A DNA stretch of 35,230 nucleotides from Phycisphaeraceae bacterium (GTDB taxonomy: Bacteria; Planctomycetota; Phycisphaerae; Phycisphaerales; UBA1924), in assembly GCA_019636565.1 (NCBI GenBank), contig JAHBXG010000036.1, forward strand, positions 1 to 35,230, given 5' to 3'. The first letter of the stretch is position 1, and each line of letters begins with the position of its first letter. Under the pieces are notes generated by a model. That model was not told the DNA's origin. It made no database searches and saw only the letters and a list, made by a program, of their open reading frames with translations. Below, piece after piece: positions 1-6,354 of this stretch. Both the position numbers and the translations under genes were made by a program.

Positions 1-69
1 GCAGCAAATGCTGATGCTCGGATAGACGAAGGGGACACCCGCTACTTGACAAACACCGGGCCTTCATAG
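1..69 (+). CDS. possible C-terminal end of a truncated CDS
   Basis: Frame 1 is open from the first base to a TAG at 67-69 and encodes 22 residues (ending Tyr-Leu-Thr-Asn-Thr-Gly-Pro-Ser). The start lies outside the window and no family can be recognised. The main support is context: a perfect hairpin begins 37 nt after this stop, the same spacing as the identical hairpin after the 5239-5985 gene. It could equally be a chance open stretch. Confidence 0.3.
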   Translation, partial: AANADARIDEGDTRYLTNTGPS

Positions 70-105
70 AGGTGGCACTAACCTCGAAATCATCCCGCGC
101 CGTGC

Positions 106-136
106 CACTGACCTCCGGTTCCTCCGGAGGTCAGTG
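106..136. terminator. perfect 31-nt hairpin, copy 1, probable bidirectional terminator
   Basis: CACTGACCTCCGG and its exact reverse complement form a 13-bp stem around the loop TTCCT. The element lies between a rightward open frame ending at 69 and a leftward gene ending at 165. An identical copy lies at 6024-6054, again between convergent genes. There is no long T-tract (the 3' flank is TGCCTTTG), so termination is inferred from stem strength and position. Confidence 0.55.
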
Positions 137-164
137 TGCCTTTGTATTGCCCTCTATCCAATCC

Positions 165-800
165 TCACCGCAAAACGCCCTTCACCCCACACTCCGGACA
201 AACCTCTCCCGCGCGCGGATACCCACACTCCCGGCAAAGCCCTCGTCGCGATCGCCACCAAGCCCGCATCCGCCGCGGCAGCGCAATCCCAACTCCCAAT
301 ACAGCCGCATACACAACCCCGTTCAACACAAACCCCGGCCACACAGGAGACAGCCCGAGCACGTTCGTTCTGTGCGTCCGCTTCCCCGGCAACTCCCACC
401 CAGTGATGATTTCGCGGCGCGACTTCGTAAGAGTCTCAGAAATGACCTTGCTGCGCCATCGCACCGAACGGAGCGGCCAGCCTTGGACACCCTCATGAGC
501 GGCGAGCAGGTCATCACCGACAACACCCGGGAGCGGTGCATCATCCACATTCGTATGCCACGTTCGAGATTTTGTGTACCAAGTCTCGATCCGTATCTCG
601 CGGCCGCAAACCGATCGCGGCGGCGTCTCCATCACCCAGCGCGGCCAACCTGTCGGATCAACACGAACATTCGTGAAATCAGGCTGAATCCAACGCCCCA
701 GAATGAGCAAACCCCACGCAACCGGAAAGTTCAGCAACATCCCGGCAACCAGCAGGATCAGAATCCGAATCGGCCAATGTCGAGCCCGGCTGCCTTGCAT
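165..800 (-). CDS. membrane protein with C-terminal zinc ribbon
   Basis: Predicted 211-residue protein, function unknown. An N-terminal membrane segment covers roughly residues 9-31 and a second hydrophobic segment lies near residues 150-168. The middle part is presumably outside the membrane. The C-terminus holds a short zinc ribbon, C-x2-C-G-Y ... C-P-E-C-G, a tail found on many unrelated planctomycete membrane proteins. The ATG at 800 is the first one that starts just before the membrane segment; an open frame continues upstream across the neighbouring gene but is antisense to it and looks like a shadow. The gene is divergent from the DUF2726 gene with 45 bp between the two starts, and its 3' end faces the hairpin at 106-136. 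Confidence 0.7.
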   Translation of the reverse strand: MQGSRARHWPIRILILLVAGMLLNFPVAWGLLILGRWIQPDFTNVRVDPTGWPRWVMETPPRSVCGREIRIETWYTKSRTWHTNVDDAPLPGVVGDDLLAAHEGVQGWPLRSVRWRSKVISETLTKSRREIITGWELPGKRTHRTNVLGLSPVWPGFVLNGVVYAAVLGVGIALPRRMRAWWRSRRGLCRECGYPRAGEVCPECGVKGVLR

Positions 801-811
801 GCTCCCGATTG

Positions 812-839
812 TTGCTGACTCGCGACCACTTGATATCTT
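812..839 (+). promoter_or_regulatory. candidate promoter just upstream of the DUF2726 gene
   Basis: TTGCTG (812-817), a 16-bp spacer and TATCTT (834-839). Only 6 nt separate the -10 from the ATG at 846 and no Shine-Dalgarno is visible, so a leaderless transcript is suggested. It sits in the 45-bp divergent intergenic region. The match is moderate. Confidence 0.35.
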
Positions 840-845
840 CCACCA

Positions 846-1370
846 ATGACCCTCACCTACATCCTGCTCATCCTCGGCCTCTTCGCAATCGGCATCGCGC
901 TGAAACTTCTCGCCGCATGGCTCGAAACTCAGAAACGCGGCACCCACTCCGACGATTCCCACCCTTACGTTCCTCGCGACTTCCTCCTTACTCCTGGCGA
1001 ACGCGCCTTCTTCCCCGCCCTTGCTCAAGCTTGCGCGCACCGCTCCCTCATCTTCCCCCAAGTCCAACTCAGCAAATTCATCTATCCCCGAGCCGGCATC
1101 CCCAAGCGTCAGACCTACCAAAACAAAATCGACCGCAAATCCGTCGACTTCCTCCTCTGCAATCCCTCCACGCTCGCAGTGGAACTCATCATCGAGCTCG
1201 ACGACAAATCCCACACCCGCGAAGACCGCAAATCCCGCGACGACTTCGTCAACAACGCCCTCAAAGCCGCCGGCATCCCTCTCCTCCGCATCCCCGCCGC
1301 ATCCAACTACAACCCCGCCGACCTCGAACAACGAATCCGCCAGGCAATCAATCCTGCCCCCAAACCATGA
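846..1370 (+). CDS. DUF2726 (PD-(D/E)xK nuclease-like) protein with N-terminal membrane anchor
   Basis: 174 residues. Residues 5-25 form a hydrophobic segment, so the protein is probably membrane-anchored. Residues ~50-168 match the DUF2726 pattern: L-T-P-G-E-R-A-F near 48-55, then D101 in a V-D-F strand, E117-L-D-D-K121-S-H, and the late A-G-I-P-L-L-R-I. D101 and the E/D-D-K cluster are where the acidic and lysine residues of a PD-(D/E)xK nuclease fold would lie, so nucleic-acid cleavage is plausible but unproven. The stop overlaps the next gene's start (ATGA), implying translational coupling. Fragments of this same gene recur at about 2214-2411, 3460-3572 and 6069-6318, each degraded, so this is the only intact copy here. 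Confidence 0.8.
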   Translation: MTLTYILLILGLFAIGIALKLLAAWLETQKRGTHSDDSHPYVPRDFLLTPGERAFFPALAQACAHRSLIFPQVQLSKFIYPRAGIPKRQTYQNKIDRKSVDFLLCNPSTLAVELIIELDDKSHTREDRKSRDDFVNNALKAAGIPLLRIPAASNYNPADLEQRIRQAINPAPKP

Positions 1371-2209
1371 GTGATGACATCGAACAATTTCTCCGAGATC
1401 AATCCGCCCGCGAGCAGCGGCTGGACGACCTCCTCGCGGCCAGCCCTGTTCGCACAATAACTGGCGTAATCGACGCTTTGGGTGTCGGCGGTTCGCAGTC
1501 GCGGGGTCAGGTCGACTGGACGCTCATCATTCCGCTCGCCGCGTGGAGACTGGAGGGAGGTCTGGCTCATCAATCGCCTTTCACGCTGCGTCAAAGCGTG
1601 AATCAAATTCAACTCGAAGCGCTGCGAGAGCGCCTCCTCCCGTACCGCCTCGTCCGCGTCCGCGCGCGGGTCGCACTTGAGACTGAACTGGGCGTTCCCC
1701 AAGGTGCAATCCAGGCTTTTCTTGAGCACGATCCGAAAGACGCAGCGCTCAAGCAATTGGCGTCCGATTTGCAGAACCCCGTTATCCGACACGAAGCCCC
1801 CTTCGGAGAACTCGTGCTCGATCGTTCCATCGGATGGTTTCGGGGCAAGGCCGCGTGGAACGGCTCGCCGATTGAAGTTCAACTCTCCATCGACGAAACC
1901 GGCTCATGTGATGTGTCTCTCAGGATCGCCCGCGCCCTCTGGGATGATCCGGCCTCATGGGAGCAGCGCGTCATGGAAAAGGTCGAAGAACGATTGCTTC
2001 AGATTAAAAACGACCACTGGCTCGACGAGGGCCAGAGCCCAGTCACAGCCGAACAGTTCCGCAGCCTGCTGTCGCTCGAATCCGTTACCACAAACCCCGA
2101 TGGCACGTTCGAGTTCTGGTGCAACGACGGCGACTTGTTCTGGGGACATTCCATCAGCGTCGCCGGCGACCTCACCAACGGCCCGACCCGAGCAACCCTC
2201 GAAGGCTGA
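1367..2209 (+). CDS. DUF2262 domain-containing protein
   Basis: 280 residues, no signal peptide or membrane segment. The C-terminal half resembles DUF2262: a region with paired F-W-C-N-D-G-D-L-F-W-G-H-S-I, followed by a short strand and a closing L-E-G. The family has no established biochemical role. The start ATG overlaps the TGA of the DUF2726 gene by four bases, so the two are very likely cotranscribed. A broken DUF2726 fragment begins directly after the stop codon, so this gene is now sandwiched between an intact and a decayed DUF2726 copy. A longer upstream open frame exists but overlaps the DUF2726 gene and is rejected. Confidence 0.75.
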   Translation: MSDDIEQFLRDQSAREQRLDDLLAASPVRTITGVIDALGVGGSQSRGQVDWTLIIPLAAWRLEGGLAHQSPFTLRQSVNQIQLEALRERLLPYRLVRVRARVALETELGVPQGAIQAFLEHDPKDAALKQLASDLQNPVIRHEAPFGELVLDRSIGWFRGKAAWNGSPIEVQLSIDETGSCDVSLRIARALWDDPASWEQRVMEKVEERLLQIKNDHWLDEGQSPVTAEQFRSLLSLESVTTNPDGTFEFWCNDGDLFWGHSISVAGDLTNGPTRATLEG

Positions 2210-2213
2210 CGAC

Positions 2214-2411
2214 GCTCGAACATCGCGACGACAAACCCCACCCCCGCGACGACCGCGACGCTTTTCTCCGTATCCCCTTTGGCCATTTGGCCCTTTGGCC
2301 CTTTGGCAATTTGGCGATTTGGCCCTTTGCCTGTCCCCTCCTCCACATCCCCGCCGCCTCAACCTACAACCCCGCTGCCCTCGAAAAGCAAATCCGAAAC
2401 AACATCCAATC
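2214..2411 (+). pseudogene. DUF2726 gene relic A, interrupted by octamer array
   Basis: Bases 2214-2270 resemble 1194-1250 of the intact DUF2726 gene (the segment encoding E-L-D-D-K-S-H-T-R-E-D-R). Bases 2336-2411 resemble its 3' part (encoding L-L-R-I-P-A-A-S-N-Y-N-P-A-D-L-E). The roughly 30 bases that should join them are replaced by the 8-bp tandem array at 2279-2334. The reading frame is broken and no start remains. Confidence 0.65.
2279..2334. repeat. 8-bp tandem repeat array 1 (TTGGCCNT-type)
   Basis: Seven consecutive 8-mers: TTGGCCAT, TTGGCCCT, TTGGCCCT, TTGGCAAT, TTGGCGAT, TTGGCCCT, TTGCCTGT. Units differ at positions 6-7 but keep the period. The array lies inside DUF2726 relic A and there is no spacer structure. 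Confidence 0.9.
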
Positions 2412-2535
2412 TCCTCGCCTCAACAATGCCGGTGCCTGAGCAGCCCGACGCGCCATCGGTACGTCACGCTTGAGTTATCGCACCGCAGCACGCGCGACAA
2501 TCCCAACCCAACTGCGATTCCCCGTTCAACTCCCC

Positions 2536-2563
2536 TTGAACTCGCTGTCGTCCATTTGATAAA
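2536..2563 (+). promoter_or_regulatory. candidate sigma-70-type promoter for the 2634 gene
   Basis: TTGAAC (2536-2541), 16-bp spacer, GATAAA (2558-2563), about 70 bp before the ATG at 2634. It occupies an otherwise featureless stretch after relic A. The -10 is not a strong match. Confidence 0.35.
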
Positions 2564-2633
2564 CTGAAACGAGCAGGCTTCCACCGCCTGCATTCATCCC
2601 TCACCGGTTCGCGGGCTCGAGAGAGGTCGAAAC

Positions 2634-3365
2634 ATGAAGACGTTCGTATTTGGCTTTCTTGCCACCGTCGGCATCGCCGTTTCTGCGAATGCCGCGTTTG
2701 GTTTCAGCTACGAATTCAGCACCGACGGCGGCGCGACCTTTGGCAACAACCGCACTCTCAATGCCTCCGGTGGGCCGACCCAGGTTCAATTTCGCGTCGT
2801 CGCGTACGCCACTGCCGACACGATCGTAACGACCGCTGAAGGCTCCGGTCCGGTCGCCGCATTCGCACGCCTCACCGGCTCTGAAATCCTGACCAACTGG
2901 GGTTCGGGAGCGAACGACGACTCAATGGGATTGATGTTCCGTGGCTCCATGCCGCAGGGCGGCGTCCAATATCTTTCCAGCTCATTCTCCAACGGCAACA
3001 CGATAGTGGGCACCACGATGGCGACTTCGTTCGCCGCAAATCAGCTCCTCCCCGGTTCGCTCGATGCTTACTGCACCTCCGCCGGCGGCGCTCCGCAACT
3101 TCAATGGATCGTTCGCACCGGCACGATGACCGTGGGCTACACGCCCGGCCCCCGCACGATCGAATTCCGCAACAACACGCGCACCCAGAACTTCTGGTAT
3201 CACGATCTGGTGGTGAACGGCGTTCGGGATAGCTCCATCGCGCAGCCCGATGGTGACGCGATCGATTTCAACGGAACCCTTCGTGTCATCGTCCCCGCCC
3301 CGACATCCCTCGCGCTTGCAGGCTTCGCGGGCCTTGCGGGTCTGCGTCGCCGCCGCACCGCATAA
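2634..3365 (+). CDS. secreted protein with PEP-CTERM-like sorting tail
   Basis: 243 residues. An N-terminal signal peptide runs to about A-N-A-A near residue 21. The body has the Gly/Ser/Thr/Asn-rich, beta-strand look of an exported surface protein and no recognised domain. The C-terminus is V-P-A-P, then a hydrophobic stretch, then R-R-R-R-T-A, the layout of PEP-CTERM-type sorting signals, so the tail is expected to be cut off by an exosortase-like enzyme (none is in this window). The ATG at 2634 follows the purine-rich GAGAGAGG. It is a single-gene unit with a candidate promoter at 2536-2563, and its 3' flank runs into DUF2726 relic B. Confidence 0.8.
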   Translation: MKTFVFGFLATVGIAVSANAAFGFSYEFSTDGGATFGNNRTLNASGGPTQVQFRVVAYATADTIVTTAEGSGPVAAFARLTGSEILTNWGSGANDDSMGLMFRGSMPQGGVQYLSSSFSNGNTIVGTTMATSFAANQLLPGSLDAYCTSAGGAPQLQWIVRTGTMTVGYTPGPRTIEFRNNTRTQNFWYHDLVVNGVRDSSIAQPDGDAIDFNGTLRVIVPAPTSLALAGFAGLAGLRRRRTA

Positions 3366-3459
3366 TTCACGCGTCCAAACTCAACCGCATCGTGCCACGA
3401 TTCGCCGCTCAGCGCGAGTCGTGCGGTTTTTTGCGCCGGCAAAGGACAACGCCCCTTCG

Positions 3460-3572
3460 GCAGCAATCCCGTCGACTGCGTCCTCTGCCACCCCACCACC
3501 CTCACCCCCCCAACTGATCATCGAACTCGACGACAAATCCACCCCCACCAACACCGCGACGCCTTTCTCCCT
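3460..3572 (+). pseudogene. DUF2726 gene relic B
   Basis: Bases 3460-3572 align with about 1130-1250 of the intact DUF2726 gene, including the near-identical stretch encoding L-I-I-E-L-D-D-K-S. Small deletions disrupt the frame. As in relic A, the homology stops at CGCGACGC(C)TTT(T)CTCC and an octamer array follows at once. Confidence 0.6.
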
Positions 3573-3578
3573 GTCCCC

Positions 3579-3676
3579 TTTGGCCATTTGCTATTTTGCC
3601 GTTTGCGATTTGCCCATCGCCTTCTCCACGTCTTCTTTGGCCATTTGGCCCTTTGGCAATTTGGCCCTTTGCCTAT
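3579..3676. repeat. 8-bp tandem repeat array 2, two blocks
   Basis: Octamers of the same TTGGCCAT / TTGGCCCT / TTGGCAAT family as array 1 occur in two blocks (about 3579-3618, degenerate, and 3636-3676, clean) separated by ~18 bp. The array begins with the same CCCCTTTGGCCATTTG junction as array 1. Confidence 0.85.
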
Positions 3677-3772
3677 CCCCTCCCCCGCACCCTCGACCCT
3701 CCACCAACCTTGCACATTCATCGAACATTTGCAAGAATCCGCCCAACCGCCTCTCATTTCCGGGGATCACCT

Positions 3773-4684
3773 TTGAATCAGGATGTTCCATCAATCGAAA
3801 AACCCTCCCCCGACGCCCTTCCCCGCTGCGGCACCCCAAGCCGCGATTACGGCGAGTTCGTCACCAGCCGCGGCACATCCGGCAGCGGATTCTTCCTCCG
3901 CGTCCTCTTTGTCTTGGTCGTCGGCCTCGTCGGCGCCGGCCTGATCATCGGCGGCTTTTTCGCTCCCCCACCGCCGAAGCCCACCAGCAGCCCGCAGTGG
4001 CTGCCGCTATTCATCGTCGGCGCGATCATGGTCGGCGCCGCTGTCTACGAATCCTTCAAGATCCTCTATTCCTACGACTTCTACGAGCAGGGCCTCATCC
4101 GCAAGGGTCCTCGCCGCACCGATGAATTCGCCTACGAACAAGTCGAACGATTCATGTACAACCTCGTCCGCCACTACCACAACGGCGTCTACACCGGCAC
4201 GCTGATGACTCTGAAGTTGTGGATGGAAGACGGCCGCAAGTTCTCCTACGGGGGCAAGCACAAGGAACGGCGCAAGGGCTTCCTGAAACGTCACTTCGAA
4301 GGCGAAGACGAAATGGACATCGTCCGCGAAGCCATCGAGATCCACGTGGCCGAGCGGATCGAAAAGGCACTCGAAGCCACCGGCGAGTTCGAATGGTGCA
4401 AGGTCGTCGGCGTCTCCCGCTCGGGCGTGACGCCCAGAGTCGGAAAACGCAAGGGAACGCTCATCTCCTGGGGCGAACTGAAAGAAGTGTGGATGAAGAA
4501 CGGCCATCTCCACCTCGCCGCCATCGGAGACAAAAAATCCTTCGTCTCCATCCCCAGCGCCGGCGTCAATTTCTTCCCGTGCATGCGTGTCTTCGGCCGC
4601 CTCACCGAGCAGTCCAGAGGCCAGAGCGTCCCCAAACGCGAAGGCGAAAACGATCTGAAAGCCAGCGGCGCCTGGAGCGTGTGA
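3773..4684 (+). CDS. membrane protein with cytosolic PH-like domain (DUF6585-like), TTG start
   Basis: 303 residues from a TTG at 3773. Two membrane segments lie near residues 40-63 and 76-97. After them, a compact alpha/beta region of roughly 100-165 resembles the PH-like part of DUF6585 proteins: F-Y-E-Q-G-L-I-R-K-G, then a short A-Y-E-Q-V-E-R helix, then strands ending in D-G-R-K-F-S-Y. The C-terminal half repeats a similar strand pattern. The role is unknown. TTG was chosen because GGGGA ends 7 nt upstream and no ATG or GTG exists between it and the first membrane segment; an in-frame ATG at 3596 would place octamer-encoded W-P-F-G-P-L repeats at the N-terminus, which is implausible. Confidence 0.65.
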   Translation: MNQDVPSIEKPSPDALPRCGTPSRDYGEFVTSRGTSGSGFFLRVLFVLVVGLVGAGLIIGGFFAPPPPKPTSSPQWLPLFIVGAIMVGAAVYESFKILYSYDFYEQGLIRKGPRRTDEFAYEQVERFMYNLVRHYHNGVYTGTLMTLKLWMEDGRKFSYGGKHKERRKGFLKRHFEGEDEMDIVREAIEIHVAERIEKALEATGEFEWCKVVGVSRSGVTPRVGKRKGTLISWGELKEVWMKNGHLHLAAIGDKKSFVSIPSAGVNFFPCMRVFGRLTEQSRGQSVPKREGENDLKASGAWSV

Positions 4685-4959
4685 GCCGCCGACGGAGATC
4701 ACCTCGGTAAGGCGATGCCGCTCGATCCCCATTTCGTTGCTCCTCGCCAACGTTGCACCTTTGTCCGATTGATGGAGAGATTCCAATCGGAGTCCGCTCC
4801 GCATTCGCGGCCATTGCGCTCCCTCGCCACTCGGGCGCCGCCGCAATCAGCCCAAACCGAATACAACCGGAATCCATAACTTTGTGGTTTTGCGATCTAG
4901 AATCATCATGAACTTATGTACGCTTCATGTATCGCATCCTCAAACTCCAGGCGAAATTG

Positions 4960-4983
4960 CCTTGATTTACGCAGAAATCAAGG
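4960..4983. repeat. inverted repeat, 9-bp arms
   Basis: CCTTGATTT and AAATCAAGG are separated by six bases (ACGCAG) and pair perfectly. It lies 276 nt after the previous stop and 255 nt before the next start. No T-tract follows, so a protein-binding or RNA-structure role is as likely as termination. Confidence 0.55.
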
Positions 4984-5071
4984 TCCGCTTGCCCATTTCG
5001 TCTCCGTTAGAACATCGTGCTAATGAAGCCAATCTAAGACAAACACCCAGTCTCTGCAAATCAGAGTATCT

Positions 5072-5110
5072 CTTCAATAATTGAAGTTTGCGCGTGCCAG
5101 ACACGCAAAC
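5072..5110. promoter_or_regulatory. two adjacent dyads upstream of the ice-binding-like gene
   Basis: CTTCAATAATTGAAG (5072-5086) is a perfect 7-bp dyad around a central A, the look of an operator. It abuts a second imperfect stem-loop (5086-5110), GTTTGCGCGTG against CACGCAAAC with a two-base bulge. Both are 130-165 nt upstream of the ATG at 5239. Function is inferred from symmetry only. Confidence 0.4.
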
Positions 5111-5238
5111 CACGCGACAATGAAACTCGCGGCAAGTTCTCAATGGAAACGTGTCGCTCAGACATCGCGGATTGTCCGGGCCCGGTCGGGCTCAATTCTT
5201 TCGGGACCGCGATCCTTCTTTGCATAGGAGAGTGTGGG

Positions 5239-5985
5239 ATGAGAAAAGTGTCTTTGACATGCGTGGCTGCGCTTTCGCTGATCAGCCTTCAAGCGAACGC
5301 CGCCTTCCTCGGTTCGGCACAGGCCTTCGGCGTCCTCGCCGGGTCCACCGTGACCAACACCGGCGTCACGATCATCAGCGGCAGCGTCGGCGTCTGGCCC
5401 GGAACAGCGATCACCGGTTTTCCGCCCGGCATCGTCACCAACGGTACATTCCACTCCAGCAACGCCGTCGCCCAGCAAGCGCAGGCGGACTCCCTCACCG
5501 CGTACAACGCCCTTGCCGCGATGGCGCCGAACACCGTTCTCACCGGCACCGACCTCGGCGGCCTCACCCTCACGCCCGGCGTCTACTTCTTCTCATCGTC
5601 TGCCTTTCTGACCGGCACGCTCACGCTGGATGCCCAGGGCGATCCCAACGCCCTCTTCGTCTTCCAGATCGGCTCAACACTGATCTCCGCGAGCAATTCA
5701 TCCGTGCTGACAATCAACGGGGCCGACGATTGCAACGTCTATTGGCAGGTCGGCACCTCCGCCACGCTCGGCACGGATAGCGCCTTCCAAGGAAACATAC
5801 TCGCCGATGCCAGCATCACGATGAACACCCGCGCCTCGCTCATCGGAGGCCGAGCCCTTGCGCTCCACGGAGCCGTCACCCTTGATAGCAACATCATCGA
5901 GGCCGGCTGCCTGGTTCCGGCCCCGTCCGCCGCAGCGCTCGCCCTCGTCGGCTTCGCAGGCATGGGCCTGCGCCGCCGCCGCTAA
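5239..5985 (+). CDS. DUF3494 ice-binding-like secreted protein with PEP-CTERM-like tail
   Basis: 248 residues. The signal peptide ends near residue 18 (A-N-A-A). Residues ~20-220 follow the DUF3494 / ice-binding domain closely: L-G-S-A near the start, F-G-V-L-A-G-S-T-V-T-N-T-G, G-S-V-G-V-W-P-G, T-G-F-P-P-G, A-Y-N-A-L-A, then L-T-P-G-V-Y-F-F and F-V-F-Q-I-G-S-T-L. This fold is a discontinuous beta-solenoid; known members bind ice or act as adhesin modules, so ice binding is possible, not shown. The tail V-P-A-P ... R-R-R-R is a sorting signal. The ATG at 5239 follows AGGAGA by 7 nt; an in-frame ATG at 5143 would mask the signal peptide. A terminator-like hairpin begins 39 nt after the stop. 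Confidence 0.85.
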   Translation: MRKVSLTCVAALSLISLQANAAFLGSAQAFGVLAGSTVTNTGVTIISGSVGVWPGTAITGFPPGIVTNGTFHSSNAVAQQAQADSLTAYNALAAMAPNTVLTGTDLGGLTLTPGVYFFSSSAFLTGTLTLDAQGDPNALFVFQIGSTLISASNSSVLTINGADDCNVYWQVGTSATLGTDSAFQGNILADASITMNTRASLIGGRALALHGAVTLDSNIIEAGCLVPAPSAAALALVGFAGMGLRRRR

Positions 5986-6023
5986 GACCCACATGTAGCA
6001 TTGACTCTGAATTCACTCCGCGC

Positions 6024-6054
6024 CACTGACCTCCGGTTCCTCCGGAGGTCAGTG
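6024..6054. terminator. perfect 31-nt hairpin, copy 2, probable bidirectional terminator
   Basis: Identical over all 31 bases, plus the TGTGCCTTTG flank, to the hairpin at 106-136. It lies 39 nt after the stop of the 5239 gene and between it and the leftward gene ending at 6355. The identity exceeds what a simple terminator needs, suggesting a dispersed repeat used as a terminator. Confidence 0.6.
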
Positions 6055-6068
6055 TGCCTTTGGTCGCT

Positions 6069-6318
6069 GTTTCCCAAGTCCAACTCTGCAAACTCATCTC
6101 CCCCGCCGCGGCATCCTCTTCTGAAGCCCCTTCCCTGAGGGAAGGGGTTGGGGGAAGGGAGAGGCTTCCGGCCGCACCCGACAACAATCGACCGCAAATC
6201 CGTCGACTTCGTCCTCTGCGACCCGCGCACCTTCGCCCCCAACTCATCATCGAACTCGACGACAAATCCCACACCCGCGAAGACTGCAAACGCCGCGACA
6301 TCTTCGTTGACCGTGCCC
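6069..6318 (+). pseudogene. DUF2726 gene relic C, interrupted by a palindromic repeat
   Basis: Bases 6069-6115 match about 1060-1105 of the intact DUF2726 gene, and 6182-6318 match about 1125-1260, including near-identical DNA for the I-D-R-K-S-V-D-F and E-L-D-D-K-S-H-T-R-E-D stretches. About 65 bp of unrelated sequence with a strong palindrome sits where ~22 bp should be. The frame shifts and the 3' end is missing. It starts 14 bp after hairpin copy 2. Confidence 0.7.
6127..6159. repeat. short palindromic interspersed repeat in relic C
   Basis: Arms CCCCTTCCCT and AGGGAAGGGG flank a single G (6127-6147), followed by TTGGGGGAAGGG. The sequence resembles the G/C-rich palindromic repeats scattered in many bacterial genomes. 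A related element occurs inside the Sua5 coding region at 32826-32860 in the opposite orientation. Confidence 0.65.
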
Positions 6319-6354
6319 GCGCCACGACCAAAAGAGCTTTGGACTTGCTCGCGA

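Larger units (their letters stand above)
4685..5238. other. long AT-richer intergenic region with three dyads
   Basis: 554 bp without a convincing gene. A 66-residue open frame at 4884-5084 has no Shine-Dalgarno and no protein-like features. From ~4870 to ~5130 the DNA is clearly more AT-rich than its surroundings and contains three inverted repeats (listed separately). It is the upstream region of the ice-binding-like gene. Confidence 0.6.

Noticed and set aside
4007..4846. 279-codon minus-strand open frame
   Set aside because: It is antisense to the 3773-4684 membrane protein, whose hydrophobic segments and PH-like strands are clearly the coding reading.
4884..5084. 66-codon open frame in the AT-rich gap
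   Set aside because: No ribosome-binding site, no domain or membrane features, and it overlaps inverted repeats.
846..6318. Insertion sequence responsible for the DUF2726 copies
   Set aside because: No transposase, terminal inverted repeats or target duplications could be identified around the copies.
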